This document shows, piece after piece, positions 51,649-60,938 of a stretch of DNA of 64,000 nt. Source of the stretch: Pararobbsia silviterrae (GTDB lineage Bacteria > Pseudomonadota > Gammaproteobacteria > Burkholderiales > Burkholderiaceae); contig NZ_RBZU01000016.1 of the NCBI RefSeq assembly GCF_003628125.1, positions 1 to 64,000 on the forward strand, in the 5' to 3' direction. The notes beneath the pieces were generated by a model that ran no database searches, was not told the DNA's origin, and saw nothing but the letters and a program-made list of their open reading frames with translations. The position numbers and the translations under genes are program-made. Position 1 is the first letter of the stretch; each line of letters begins with the position of its first letter.

Positions 51649-52806
51649 ATGGACGCGCCCGCAGCACACCGTATGTCTTCTGAATCCGATTTCGCCGTGA
51701 TCGGCGGCGGCCTGATCGGCCGCCTGATCGCGTGGCGTCTCGCGGGCGCCGGCGCGCGCGTCGCGCTCTACGAGCGCGGCGACGCACAGGGCCGCGAGTC
51801 GGCCGCCTGGGTCGCCGCGGCGATGCTCGCGCCGCTCGCCGAGGCCGCCTCGGCCGAATTGCTGATCACCGAACTCGGCGCGGCGTCGCTCGACGCATGG
51901 CCCGCCTTGCTGGCCCAATTGCCTCGCCCCGTGTTCTTTCAGCGCAACGGCACGCTCGTCGTCTGGCATCCGAGCGATCGCGCGGAGTCGACGATGTTCA
52001 CGAGCCGGCTGCGCGTCAACGCGCCGGCGTCGCTGCTCCAGGGCGGTCTCGTTGCGCTCTCGGGCGCCGCGCTCGACGAGGCCGAGCCGGTGCTCGGCGG
52101 CCGGTTTCAACAGGGATTTCTGCTGCCCGACGAGGGACAACTCGACAATCGCCAGGTGCTCGAAGCGCTCGCGGAAGGCCTCGTCGCGCGCGGCGTCGAG
52201 ACGCATTGGCATACGGAACTCGACGATGCGCGGATCGAGGCGTTGCCCGCGCGGTATCGAATCGATTGTCGCGGACTCGGCGCGAAACCCGCATGGAACG
52301 GACTGCGCGGCATCCGGGGCGAGGTTGCCCGCGTGCACGCGCCGGGCGTCGGACTGCGGCGGCCCGTGCGCCTGCTGCATCCGCGCTATCCGCTCTATAT
52401 CGCGCCGAAGGAACACGACCGGTATGTGATCGGCGCGACGGAAATCGAAGGCGAAGACATGTCGCCGATCAGCGTGCGCTCGTCGCTCGAACTGCTGAGC
52501 GCAGCGTTTTCGATTCATCCGGGCTTCGGCGAGGCGCGTATCCTCGAACTTTCGACGCAATGCCGCCCCACGCTGCCCGACCATCGTCCTCGGATCCGCC
52601 GGGTCGGCGACCGGGTCATGCGGGTCAACGGGCTCTATCGTCATGGATTCATGCTGGCGCCCGAAGTCTCGCGGCTCGCGGTCGACTGCGCGCTCGCGCA
52701 GGCATCCGGGGCGTGCGCGGACGCCGACGCATTCGAATACTGGGCGGCCGGCACGCGATGGCCGAGTCTGTTCGCGAGCGATGCGCCGCAGGGTCAGACA
52801 GCATGA
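51649..52806 (+). CDS. thiO: FAD-dependent glycine oxidase ThiO
   Basis: 385 residues from the ATG at 51649. DAO-family flavoprotein: dinucleotide-binding motif FAVIGGGLIGRLIAWRLAGAG, the AAWVAAAMLAPLAEAASAE segment typical of ThiO, and a C-terminal GLYRHGFMLAPEVSRL motif. Oxidises glycine to iminoglycine for thiazole synthesis. Other in-frame ATGs at 51592, 51622 and 51673 are possible; the ATG chosen has GGGA upstream and the family's short N-terminus. First gene after the TPP riboswitch. Confidence 0.93.
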   Translation: MDAPAAHRMSSESDFAVIGGGLIGRLIAWRLAGAGARVALYERGDAQGRESAAWVAAAMLAPLAEAASAELLITELGAASLDAWPALLAQLPRPVFFQRNGTLVVWHPSDRAESTMFTSRLRVNAPASLLQGGLVALSGAALDEAEPVLGGRFQQGFLLPDEGQLDNRQVLEALAEGLVARGVETHWHTELDDARIEALPARYRIDCRGLGAKPAWNGLRGIRGEVARVHAPGVGLRRPVRLLHPRYPLYIAPKEHDRYVIGATEIEGEDMSPISVRSSLELLSAAFSIHPGFGEARILELSTQCRPTLPDHRPRIRRVGDRVMRVNGLYRHGFMLAPEVSRLAVDCALAQASGACADADAFEYWAAGTRWPSLFASDAPQGQTA

Positions 52807-52871
52807 ACCCGCGTGACGAGATCGCCGCGGGCCGGATCGCGCATGCGTGCGCGGTCGCGCGCGAGCCAATG

Positions 52872-52938
52872 TACACAGGCGCTTACGCACACAGGGTGCG
52901 CACAAGAGGAATCGCATAAGGGGCGCGCATAAGCGGAT
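52872..52938 (+). repeat. Imperfect 13/14-bp tandem repeats between thiO and thiS
   Basis: Units start at about 52872, 52886, 52899, 52913 and 52926 (spacings 14, 13, 14, 13), consensus CGCAYAAGNGG with variation. They lie in the 196-base gap between thiO and thiS, which holds no gene. Confidence 0.55.
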
Positions 52939-53002
52939 CCGTACACGCGCAGATGAACACCGATGCGACCTCGATCGCCGCATCGCACTCGATGGAAGAC
53001 GG

Positions 53003-53200
53003 ATGGATATTCAGATCAATCAACAGGCGCTGACGGTGCCCGAGCAAGCGACCGTCGCTGACGCGCTCGCGGCGTTCGGCGCGCAGCCGCCGTTCGCGGT
53101 CGCGGTCAATGGCGCATTCGTCGCGCGCGCGCGGCATGCCGCGCATGTGCTCAACGCCGGCGATCGCGTCGATGTCGTGCGTCCCGTGACAGGCGGTTGA
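53003..53200 (+). CDS. thiS: Sulfur carrier protein ThiS
   Basis: 65 residues, beta-grasp fold, ending in the required Gly-Gly (RPVTGG) that is adenylated and thiocarboxylated. [20 protein letters not shown] is typical. The ATG at 53003 follows GGAAG. thiG begins about 20 bases after the stop. Confidence 0.95.
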   Translation: MDIQINQQALTVPEQATVADALAAFGAQPPFAVAVNGAFVARARHAAHVLNAGDRVDVVRPVTGG

Positions 53201-53220
53201 TCCGCGTGAACCTCTCAAGC

Positions 53221-54039
53221 ATGAAGGACAATATGGAAGACACTTTGGTGCTCTACGGCGAGCGTTTCGCGAGCCGTGTGCTGCTCGGCACCGCGCGCTA
53301 TCCGTCGCTCGCGACGCTCGGCGAATCGATCGAAGTCTGCGGTCCCGGCATGGTCACGGTCGCATTGCGGCGTCAGATGGCGGCCGATGCCGACGGCACC
53401 GTCGGATTCTTCGAGATGCTCAAGCAGTACGCCGTGCCGTTGCTGCCGAACACGGCCGGGTGTCACTCGGTCCAGGAGGTGCTGACCACGGCCGAGATGG
53501 CGCGCGAGGTCTTCGAGACCGACTGGATCAAGCTCGAACTGATCGGCGACGACTATACGCTGCAGCCCGATCCGATCGGCCTCGTCGACGCGGCGAGCCA
53601 GCTCGTGCGCGCGGGGTTCAAGGTGCTGCCGTATTGCACCGAGGATCTCGTCGTCGGACGCCGTCTGCTCGACGCGGGCTGCCAGGCGTTGATGCCGTGG
53701 GGCGCGCCGATCGGCACGGGCAAGGGCATCGTCAATCCGTACGGCTTGCGCGTGCTGCGCGACCGTCTGCCGGACGTCCCGCTGATCGTCGACGCGGGAC
53801 TCGGCGTACCGTCCCACGCATGCCAGGTCATGGAGTGGGGATTCGACGGCGTCCTGCTCAATACGGCCGTCTCGCAAGCGGCGTCGCCGGCGCGGATGGC
53901 GCACGCGTTCGCCCAGGCCGTCGAGGCCGGCCGCGCCGCGTATCTCGCGGGACCGATGGCCGAGCGCGAGAGCGCGCAGGCGAGCACGCCGACGGTCGGC
54001 ATGCCGTTCTGGCATCACGAAGCGGGGCATCTCGCATGA
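53221..54039 (+). CDS. thiG: Thiazole synthase
   Basis: 272 residues. TIM-barrel enzyme that builds the thiazole ring from DXP, iminoglycine and ThiS thiocarboxylate. The catalytic lysine is in [19 protein letters not shown] and [18 protein letters not shown] are conserved. Start is uncertain: ATG at 53221, or ATG at 53233 with AAGGA just upstream. The stop overlaps the thiE ATG. Confidence 0.95.
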   Translation: MKDNMEDTLVLYGERFASRVLLGTARYPSLATLGESIEVCGPGMVTVALRRQMAADADGTVGFFEMLKQYAVPLLPNTAGCHSVQEVLTTAEMAREVFETDWIKLELIGDDYTLQPDPIGLVDAASQLVRAGFKVLPYCTEDLVVGRRLLDAGCQALMPWGAPIGTGKGIVNPYGLRVLRDRLPDVPLIVDAGLGVPSHACQVMEWGFDGVLLNTAVSQAASPARMAHAFAQAVEAGRAAYLAGPMAERESAQASTPTVGMPFWHHEAGHLA

Positions 54040-55235
54040 CATCGAACATGCTCCATACCCCCGAGCGCGTCGATTCCGAGGCCTTCTGGCCGCCGGCCGA
54101 CGAATTGCTCGAAGCGGCCGACGACATCCGCGCGTCGCTGGGTTCGAACTGGCCGGCGCCCGCACGGAAGCTGCGCTTTTGCCTGTCGGCGCCGACTCGA
54201 CCGAGCCCGACGGACGTCCGCGTGCTGATCGATGCGAGCGCGCATCCCGATGAGCGGCGCGCGTGGCTTGAGGCGGGAGCCGCGATCATCGAGGCGGCGC
54301 CCGCGCGCGTCGAGCTGCGCACGGCGTCCGAGGTCTATGCGTGGTCGGGCGAGCGTTCCGATGACTGGCTCGCCGCGCTTGCCGCCTTTTGCGCATGCGA
54401 TTTCGCCTTGCACGACGCGTTGACGCTGGCGCTCGCCTGGCGCCCCGACGCGCACGCGACGGGCCCAATCACGGACCCAACCGCGGACCCAACCGCGGAC
54501 CCGCGCGCGAACCAGCCCGCGGACCATGCCGCAGCCCGAGCGATCGCGCCCGGATGGCCTGTCGATCTCGCCACGTACCCGGCGATCGAAGGGCTGCCCG
54601 CGCCGGGCCGCCCATTCCCGACGTGCCCCGACGCGCTGGGTCTCTATCCCGTCGTGCCGACGGCCGAGTGGATCGAGCGCCTGCTCGAGCGCGGCGTCCG
54701 CACGATCCAGCTGCGCACCAAATCGACCGACGGCCGTTGGCTCGACGCCGAGATCGCGCGCGCGGTGCGGGCGGCGCGCGCGTGCGATGCGCGTCTGTTC
54801 ATCAACGATCACTGGCAACGCGCGATCGACGCGGGCGCCTACGGCGTGCACCTGGGTCAGGAAGACCTCCAGACCGCCGATCTCGATGCGATCGCGGCCG
54901 CGGGTCTGCGTCTCGGCCTGTCGACGCACGGTCCGTACGAGATGCTCGTCGCGCTGCGCTTTCGCCCGAGCTATATCGCGATGGGCGCCGTTTTCCCGAC
55001 CACGACCAAGCAAATGCCGACGGCGCCGCAGGGGCTCGTGCGGCTCGCGCATTACGCGGGGTTACTGTCGGGACACGTGCCGCTCGTCGCGATCGGCGGG
55101 ATCGATCTATCGGTCATCGACGCCGTGCTCGCGACCGGCGTCGGCAGCGCCGCGGTCGTACGGGCCGTGACGGAGGCCCCGGATCTCACGGCGGCCGTCG
55201 ATGCGCTGCAAGCGCATTTCGGTGTCTCGGATTGA
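54036..55235 (+). CDS. thiE: Thiamine-phosphate synthase with long N-terminal extension
   Basis: 399 residues, about twice the usual length. The C-terminal half (about 200-399) is a ThiE TIM barrel: [76 protein letters not shown] and VAIGGI. It joins the thiazole and HMP moieties. The N-terminal half (about 1-185) has no recognised domain, with helical segments and a strand pattern [13 protein letters not shown]. Between them lies a 4-residue repeat ([12 protein letters not shown]) encoded by 12-bp units. ATG overlaps the thiG stop. Confidence 0.93.
   Translation: MTSNMLHTPERVDSEAFWPPADELLEAADDIRASLGSNWPAPARKLRFCLSAPTRPSPTDVRVLIDASAHPDERRAWLEAGAAIIEAAPARVELRTASEVYAWSGERSDDWLAALAAFCACDFALHDALTLALAWRPDAHATGPITDPTADPTADPRANQPADHAAARAIAPGWPVDLATYPAIEGLPAPGRPFPTCPDALGLYPVVPTAEWIERLLERGVRTIQLRTKSTDGRWLDAEIARAVRAARACDARLFINDHWQRAIDAGAYGVHLGQEDLQTADLDAIAAAGLRLGLSTHGPYEMLVALRFRPSYIAMGAVFPTTTKQMPTAPQGLVRLAHYAGLLSGHVPLVAIGGIDLSVIDAVLATGVGSAAVVRAVTEAPDLTAAVDALQAHFGVSD
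54461..54532 (+). repeat. Six in-frame 12-bp tandem repeats inside thiE
   Basis: Units at 54461, 54473, 54485, 54497, 54509 and 54521; the second and third are identical (GGACCCAACCGC). They encode the linker between the N-terminal extension and the ThiE barrel. Because the period is a multiple of three, copy-number change would alter linker length without breaking the frame. Confidence 0.85.
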
Positions 55236-55315
55236 GCGTCGCGCGCCAATCCGATCGGTGCTCGCCAACCTTTCAAATAGAAAGAAAAGAAAGTCTTTGT
55301 TAAGCTCTCGGATCG

Positions 55316-55351
55316 CCTGCCGCGGCAGGTGTCCGGCTTAACCCCTATAAT
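55316..55351 (+). promoter_or_regulatory. mla operon promoter with upstream palindrome
   Basis: Perfect TATAAT at 55346-55351. No consensus -35 box; a 14-bp perfect palindrome CCTGCCGCGGCAGG (55316-55329) covers the -35 position. A start near 55358 gives a 33-base leader to mlaF. A regulator may bind the palindrome. Confidence 0.6.
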
Positions 55352-55390
55352 GCGCCGTCCAGTCAGAAAACCCCTACTGTGCCAAATCCA

Positions 55391-56233
55391 ATGCCCGATC
55401 CCATTCTCGAATTGAAGCAAGTCGAGTTCGGCTATGGCGAAACGTCCGTCCTGTCGTCGGTCGACATGCGTTTCGGACGCGGGCAGGTCGTCGCGGTCAT
55501 GGGCGGGTCGGGCTGCGGGAAGACGACGATTCTGAGGTTGATCGGCGGACTGATTCGCGCACGGCGCGGCCAGGTCCTCTTCGAGGGACAGAACATCGGC
55601 GCGCTCGACGAAGCCGGGCTCTATGCGGCGCGGCGCCGGATGGGGATGCTGTTCCAGTTCGGCGCGCTTTTTACCGACATGTCGGTGTTCGACAATGTGG
55701 CGTTCCCGCTGCGGGAGCACACCGACTTGCCCGATGACATCGTTCGCGACCTCGTGCTCATGAAGCTCAATGCGGTTGGCCTGCGTGGCGCGCGTGCGCT
55801 GACGCCGTCCGAGATCTCGGGCGGCATGGCGCGTCGTGTCGCGCTGGCGCGCGCGATCGCGCTCGATCCGGCGCTGATCATGTACGACGAACCGTTTGCG
55901 GGGCTCGATCCGATCTCGCTCGGCATCACGGCGAATCTGATTCGCACGCTGAACCGCGCGCTCGGCGCGACGTCGATTCTCGTCACGCACGACGTGCCCG
56001 AGTCGTTCGGCATCGCCGACTACGTCTATTTCATCGCGAACGGCGGCGTGCACGCGGAAGGCACGCCCGACATGCTGCGCGCGTCGGACGACCCGATCGT
56101 GCGTCAATTCATCGACGCCGCGCCCGACGGTCCGTTCAAGTTCCACTACGCGAACGCCGGACTCGATCACGACTTCGGCTTCGCGTCCGCTGCCTCGGCG
56201 TCGGTCCCGGCTTCGACGGAGACGCGCGCGTGA
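55391..56233 (+). CDS. mlaF: Phospholipid transport ATPase MlaF
   Basis: 280 residues. Cytoplasmic ATPase of the MlaFEDB complex, which moves phospholipids between inner membrane and periplasmic MlaC. Walker A GGSGCGKT, signature SEISGGMARRVALARA, Walker B ALIMYDEPFAGLDP and H-loop VTHD are present. A GTG at 55379 is also in frame; the ATG at 55391 matches the family N-terminus (PDPILELKQVEFGYG). The stop overlaps the mlaE GTG. Confidence 0.96.
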   Translation: MPDPILELKQVEFGYGETSVLSSVDMRFGRGQVVAVMGGSGCGKTTILRLIGGLIRARRGQVLFEGQNIGALDEAGLYAARRRMGMLFQFGALFTDMSVFDNVAFPLREHTDLPDDIVRDLVLMKLNAVGLRGARALTPSEISGGMARRVALARAIALDPALIMYDEPFAGLDPISLGITANLIRTLNRALGATSILVTHDVPESFGIADYVYFIANGGVHAEGTPDMLRASDDPIVRQFIDAAPDGPFKFHYANAGLDHDFGFASAASASVPASTETRA

Positions 56234-57000
56234 TTGAAGCGATCGGGCGGGGCTTCATCGACGCGATTGCGCGCACCGGCTACGGCGCGCGCATGTTCGT
56301 GCGTCTCGTGCTGCTTGGGTTCGCGATGGTGCGGCGTCCGCGCCTCGTGATGAAGCAGATCCATTTTCTCGGCAATTATTCATTGCTGATCATCGGCGTG
56401 TCGGGCCTGTTCGTCGGCTTCGTGCTCGGTCTGCAGGGCTACTACACGCTGAACCGCTACGGCTCGGAACAGGCCTTGGGCCTGCTCGTCGCGCTGTCGC
56501 TCGTGCGCGAACTCGGGCCCGTCGTCACGGGCCTGCTGTTCGCGGGGCGCGCGGGGACGTCGCTGACCGCGGAGATCGGCCTCATGAAGGCCGGCGAACA
56601 GCTGACCGCGATGGAAATGATGGCGGTCGATCCGATGTCCGTCGTACTCGCGCCGCGCTTCTGGGCCGGCGCGATCGCGATGCCCGCGCTGGCCGCGATC
56701 TTCAGCGCGGTCGGCATCCTCGGCGGGTATGTCGTCGGCGTCGTCATGATCGGTGTCGATCCGGGCGCGTTCTGGTCGCAAATGCAGGGCGGCATCGACG
56801 TCTGGAGCGATGTCGGCAACGGCGTGCTCAAGAGCGTCGTGTTCGGGCTCGCCGTGACGTTTATCGCGCTGTTCCAGGGTTTTGAGGCGAAGCCGACCCC
56901 CGAAGGCGTCTCGCGTGCGACGACGCGCACGGTCGTCTATGCGTCGCTGTCCGTGCTCGGACTCGATTTCCTGCTGACCGCGCTGATGTTCGCGAACTAG
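56230..57000 (+). CDS. mlaE: Phospholipid transport permease MlaE
   Basis: 256 residues, GTG start overlapping the mlaF stop (GTGA). Permease with about five to six membrane segments; the family block GRAGTSLTAEIGLMKAGEQL, TAMEMMAVDPM and the C-terminal GFEAKPTPEGVSRATTRTVV are conserved. Confidence 0.96.
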   Translation: MIEAIGRGFIDAIARTGYGARMFVRLVLLGFAMVRRPRLVMKQIHFLGNYSLLIIGVSGLFVGFVLGLQGYYTLNRYGSEQALGLLVALSLVRELGPVVTGLLFAGRAGTSLTAEIGLMKAGEQLTAMEMMAVDPMSVVLAPRFWAGAIAMPALAAIFSAVGILGGYVVGVVMIGVDPGAFWSQMQGGIDVWSDVGNGVLKSVVFGLAVTFIALFQGFEAKPTPEGVSRATTRTVVYASLSVLGLDFLLTALMFAN

Positions 57001-57070
57001 CCCCTTCGTCCATTCCGGCCCTCCCACGTCGACCTACGAACGTCCCAAGAATCGAAAGCAGAGAGAACGC

Positions 57071-57613
57071 ATGAAGAAAAACGCACTGGACTTCTGGGTT
57101 GGCGTATTCGTGATCGTGGGATTCGCCGCGTTGCTGTTTCTCGCGCTCAAGGCGGCGAACCTGAGTGCGCTGTCGTTCCAGCCGACCTACGACGTCAAGC
57201 TCAATTTCGACAATATCGGCGGACTCAAGCCGCGTGCGGCGGTCAAGAGTTCGGGCGTGGTCGTCGGGCGCGTCAAGAGCATCGGGTTCGACGACAAGGC
57301 GTATCAGGCGGTCGTCACGCTGTCGATCGACAAGCAATACCAATTCCCGAAGGATTCGTCGGCCAAGATCCTGACCTCGGGCCTGCTCGGCGAGCAATAC
57401 ATCGGCCTCGAACCGGGCGGCGACACCGACATGCTGAAATCGGGCGATACGATCACAATGACGCAATCAGCGATCGTGCTCGAGAACCTGATCGGGCAGT
57501 TTCTCTATAACAAAGCGGCCGACGCGGGCACGAAGGCGGCGCCCGCCGGTCCGGCCGCAACGCCGGCGCCCGCCACGTCGGGCGCACCGGCGGACGCTCA
57601 AGGGGTGAAGTAA
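57071..57613 (+). CDS. mlaD: MCE-domain lipid-binding protein MlaD
   Basis: 180 residues. One N-terminal membrane segment (about 9-28) and one MCE domain with VKLNFDNIGGLKPRAAVKSSGVVVG in two overlapping motifs, and SAKILTSGLLGEQYIGLEPGG. MlaD forms a hexameric ring on MlaE. The C-terminal 30 residues are Ala/Pro-rich. AGAGAG precedes the ATG; the stop overlaps the mlaA start (TAATG). Confidence 0.96.
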   Translation: MKKNALDFWVGVFVIVGFAALLFLALKAANLSALSFQPTYDVKLNFDNIGGLKPRAAVKSSGVVVGRVKSIGFDDKAYQAVVTLSIDKQYQFPKDSSAKILTSGLLGEQYIGLEPGGDTDMLKSGDTITMTQSAIVLENLIGQFLYNKAADAGTKAAPAGPAATPAPATSGAPADAQGVK

Positions 57614-58650
57614 TGAATGTTCGGCACCTTCCGCGCCTCGGCGCGCTGGCTCTGAGCCTCGCGCTCGCGGCGTGCGCGACGACGCGCACGCCGTCGCCGA
57701 GCGATCCGCTCGAAGGCATGAATCGTGCAATCTTCACGTTCAACGACACGCTCGACAAGTACACGTTCAAGCCGGTCGCGCAGGGTTACCAATGGGCGGT
57801 GCCGCAGCCGATCCGCACGGGCGTGACCAATGTGTTCGCGAACGTCGGCGACGCGTACACGGCGTTCAACGAATTGCTGCAGCTCAAGATCACCGATTTC
57901 GTATCGGACGTCATGCGCGTGACGGTCAATACGTTCTGGGGGCTCGGCGGGTTGTTCGACGTCGCGACGTTGATGAATCTGCCCAAGCATCAACAGGATT
58001 TCGGTCTGACGATGGGGCGCTACGGCGTGCCGGCGGGCCCGTATCTCGTGATCCCGCTGCTCGGCCCGAGCGATCTGCGCGACGGCGTCGGCACGATCGT
58101 CGATTTCGAGCTCGATCCGACGTCGTTCATCAGTCCGGTGAGCCTGCGCAACTACATCTTCGTCGTGCGTCTCGTGAATACGCGGGCGAACCTGCTCGGC
58201 GCCAGCGATCTGCTCTCGAACGCGGCGCTCGACAAGTATTCGTTCGTGCGTGACGCGTATCAGCAGCGCCGCGCGTATTTGCTGCACGCGGGTAACGGTA
58301 CGTCGGCGCCGCTGCCGAATTACGATGACGAGGGCGCGACCGATAGCGGTGCGGCAGCGCCCGCGGCGGGCGCTGCGCCGACGTCGCCGGGCAAGGCGGC
58401 GCCCGCGAGTCCGGCGTCGTCGCCGGCTCCGACGACGCCCGCGCCGGGATCGTCGCACCCGACGCCCGCACCCGCGGCGCCCGCATCGGACGCGAGTCCG
58501 GGCGCCTCGTCGGACGGTGGCGCGGCGACCGCGTCGTCGAGCGATGCGGTCGCGTCGGCGCCTGTCGGGGCAAGCGAGCCGGTCGAACCGTCGATGCCGG
58601 GATCGCAGATGATGATGCCGTCGATCGCGCCCGCGCTCCGGGTCAAGTGA
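57613..58650 (+). CDS. mlaA: Outer-membrane lipoprotein MlaA (VacJ)
   Basis: 345 residues. Lipobox LAAC with Cys21, then the VacJ domain (DPLEGMNRAIFTFNDTLDKY, NVGDAYTAFNELLQLK, RYGVPAGPYLVIPLLGPSD). MlaA extracts misplaced phospholipids from the outer leaflet. After about residue 240 comes a 100-residue Ala/Pro/Ser/Gly-rich tail, longer than in E. coli. In this operon mlaA sits between mlaD and mlaC, unlike E. coli, where it is elsewhere in the genome. Confidence 0.95.
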   Translation: MNVRHLPRLGALALSLALAACATTRTPSPSDPLEGMNRAIFTFNDTLDKYTFKPVAQGYQWAVPQPIRTGVTNVFANVGDAYTAFNELLQLKITDFVSDVMRVTVNTFWGLGGLFDVATLMNLPKHQQDFGLTMGRYGVPAGPYLVIPLLGPSDLRDGVGTIVDFELDPTSFISPVSLRNYIFVVRLVNTRANLLGASDLLSNAALDKYSFVRDAYQQRRAYLLHAGNGTSAPLPNYDDEGATDSGAAAPAAGAAPTSPGKAAPASPASSPAPTTPAPGSSHPTPAPAAPASDASPGASSDGGAATASSSDAVASAPVGASEPVEPSMPGSQMMMPSIAPALRVK

Positions 58651-58905
58651 CGTCGAGCCGACCGGGTTGCGCGTGACCGTGCAAGCATGCGGGATGGCGC
58701 TGCGGTCGGTCGTGGCCTGTCGCCGGCGCGCTTGAAACGATTCGAAATGTCTCGGCGCGCGCGTGCGTCAAACGACGCGAACCGCGTGGTTGGGTGTAAT
58801 GAAGTAACGCGAGGATACGGATTCGCACGGATCGCAACGTCTGCGCCGTGAACTGAATGCGTTACGCTCGCTCGAATGGTGACTCAAATGGTAGGGAACT
58901 CAGCG

Positions 58906-59538
58906 ATGAAGAAGCCTTTCTGGATGTCGATGTTCGTGGTGCTCATGTTGGCGTGCGGCCTCGCGCGCGCGCAGGCGACGCAGACGATCGATGCGAGCAC
59001 GCCCGAGGGGCTCGTCAAGGGCCTGACGGCCGAAGTCATGGCGGCGGTCAAGAGCGACAAGGCTGTTCAAGGCGGCAATCTCGATCACATCACGCAGCTC
59101 GTCAACGAAACGATCCTCCCGTACACGGATATCGAGCGCACGACGCGCCTCGTGATGGGCCGCAACTGGAACAAGGCGACGCCCGAGCAGCAGACGCAGA
59201 TCGTCGAACAGTTCAAGAAGCTGCTGATCCGCACGTATTCGGGCGCGATCGCGCAGATCCACGACCAGCAGGTCACGTTCCAGCCGTTGCGCGGCGCGTC
59301 CGATACGGATGCCGTCGTGCGCACGCAGGTCCTGAACCAGGGTCAGACGATCGAGCTCGATTACCGGCTCGAGAAGACGGCGAACGGCTGGAAAGTCTAT
59401 GACATCAACGTGCTCGGCGCGTGGCTGATCCAGGCGTATCAGTCGCAGTTCAACGAGAAGATCACGCAAAGCGGGATCGACGGCCTGCTCGATTTCCTCA
59501 CGCACTTCAACGCGTCGCCCGCGCGCGGCCAGTCGTAA
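58906..59538 (+). CDS. mlaC: Periplasmic phospholipid carrier MlaC
   Basis: 210 residues from the ATG at 58906 with AGGGAA 8 bases upstream. Signal peptide (about 1-24, ending ARAQA). VNETILPYTDIERTTRLVMG, FKKLLIRTYSGAI and DYRLEKTANGWKVYDINVLG match MlaC, which carries lipids between MlaA and MlaD. A 255-base gap separates it from mlaA; I saw no gene there. Confidence 0.95.
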   Translation: MKKPFWMSMFVVLMLACGLARAQATQTIDASTPEGLVKGLTAEVMAAVKSDKAVQGGNLDHITQLVNETILPYTDIERTTRLVMGRNWNKATPEQQTQIVEQFKKLLIRTYSGAIAQIHDQQVTFQPLRGASDTDAVVRTQVLNQGQTIELDYRLEKTANGWKVYDINVLGAWLIQAYQSQFNEKITQSGIDGLLDFLTHFNASPARGQS

Positions 59539-59552
59539 TCGCGTGCTGTCGC

Positions 59553-59831
59553 ATGGGTGCTCACACGCAATTTGAAACCGGCGCGAGACTGACGTTCGAG
59601 ACCGCGAAAGCGGTGCTCGACGCGGGGCTCTCGCGCATCGCGGCCGGGGCGACGCAGGTCGACTGCGCGCCGCTCGAACACTTCGACTCGTCGGCGCTCG
59701 CGGTCCTGCTCGCGTGGCGCCGCGCCGCGCAGGAGCGCGGCGCCGATCTCGCGGTCGCCGGCTTGCCGGCCGGACTGGCGAGCCTCGCCGAGGCCTACGG
59801 CGTCACGCCCCTGATCGTGTCCGCGGTCTGA
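59553..59831 (+). CDS. mlaB: STAS-domain protein MlaB
   Basis: 92 residues. STAS fold with CAPLEHFDSSALAVLLAWRR, which contains the serine-threonine-like switch motif FDSSALA. MlaB binds MlaF and is required for ATPase assembly. The ATG at 59553 follows mlaC by 14 bases, and the small size fits MlaB. Confidence 0.9.
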   Translation: MGAHTQFETGARLTFETAKAVLDAGLSRIAAGATQVDCAPLEHFDSSALAVLLAWRRAAQERGADLAVAGLPAGLASLAEAYGVTPLIVSAV

Positions 59832-59914
59832 TCGTTTCGCCCGCGCGAGCGCGTGCTCAAGCCCTGAGTCGAGACGGGATTGAGGCGCACGCGGGGCGGT
59901 GTGCCGACTTCGCC

Positions 59915-59920
59915 TATAAT
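59915..59920 (+). promoter_or_regulatory. -10 box upstream of the ABC exporter genes
   Basis: A perfect TATAAT, 82 bases before the ATPase start, in a gap of about 170 bases after mlaB. No good -35 box, so strength is uncertain. Confidence 0.45.
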
Positions 59921-60002
59921 CAAGCGTTTTTGAGCATTGAGGCAGGGCGCGATCTCGCGTTTTGCCCTCCTGTCGCGGTCTGCTTGGACCGGGCGAGCCG
60001 TC

Positions 60003-60938
60003 ATGTCAGCGATCGAAATACGCAACGTCAAGAAGCGCTATCAGGCGCTTCAAGCGCTCAAGGGCGTCAATTTGAGCGTGGAACCCGGTGAGTTCTTCGG
60101 CCTGCTCGGCCCGAACGGCGCCGGCAAGACCACGCTGATCAGCATCCTCGCAGGCCTCGCGCGCGCCGACGAGGGCCATATCCTCGTCGAAGGGCATGAC
60201 GTCGTCACCGACTTCCAGGCCGCGCGCCGCGCGCTGGGCGTCGTGCCGCAGGAACTCGTCTTCGATCCGTTCTTCACGGTGCGCGAAACGCTGCGCATCC
60301 AGTCGGGCTACTACGGCCTGCGCCGCAACGACGACTGGATCGACGAGATCATGGCGAATCTCGACCTGACCGAAAAAGCCGACGTCAACACCCGGGCACT
60401 CTCGGGCGGCATGAAGCGGCGCGTGCTCGTCGCTCAGGCGCTCGTGCACAAGCCGCCCGTCATCGTGCTCGACGAGCCGACCGCGGGCGTCGACGTCGAG
60501 CTTCGCCAGGGTCTCTGGAAGTTCATTTCGAGGCTCAATCGCGAAGGCCATACGATCGTGCTGACGACGCACTATCTCGAAGAAGCCGAACAGCTCTGCA
60601 CGCGCATCGCGATGCTGCGCCGGGGCGAAATCGTCGCGCTCGACCGCACGGCCGATCTGCTCAAGCGGTTCTCGGTCATGCAGCTGTCGCTGCGGCTCGC
60701 CACGGGCGTGCTGCCGGCCGAGCTGCGCGTGCTCGAGTCCGAGGGCGGCCGACGCCCGAACGCGAGCGAGCGCGATCACGTGCTGCGGCTCGGCAGCTAC
60801 GAGGACGTCGAACCGATCCTCGCGCAATGCCGCGCGGCCGGATGCACGTTCGACGAGATCGAGATCAGCAAGGCCGATCTCGAGGACGTGTTCGTGCAGG
60901 TCATGCGCGAGCCCGCGCTCGTGGAGGGGCTCGCATGA
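60003..60938 (+). CDS. ABC transporter ATPase (YadG-like)
   Basis: 311 residues from the ATG at 60003. Walker A GPNGAGKTT, signature LSGGMKRRVLVAQALV, Walker B VIVLDEPTAGVD and H-loop TTHYLEEAEQL. Resembles E. coli YadG of the ABC-2 class, which works with the adjacent permease; the substrate is unknown. In Burkholderiaceae this pair lies between the mla genes and bolA-murA. The stop overlaps the permease start. Confidence 0.92.
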   Translation: MSAIEIRNVKKRYQALQALKGVNLSVEPGEFFGLLGPNGAGKTTLISILAGLARADEGHILVEGHDVVTDFQAARRALGVVPQELVFDPFFTVRETLRIQSGYYGLRRNDDWIDEIMANLDLTEKADVNTRALSGGMKRRVLVAQALVHKPPVIVLDEPTAGVDVELRQGLWKFISRLNREGHTIVLTTHYLEEAEQLCTRIAMLRRGEIVALDRTADLLKRFSVMQLSLRLATGVLPAELRVLESEGGRRPNASERDHVLRLGSYEDVEPILAQCRAAGCTFDEIEISKADLEDVFVQVMREPALVEGLA

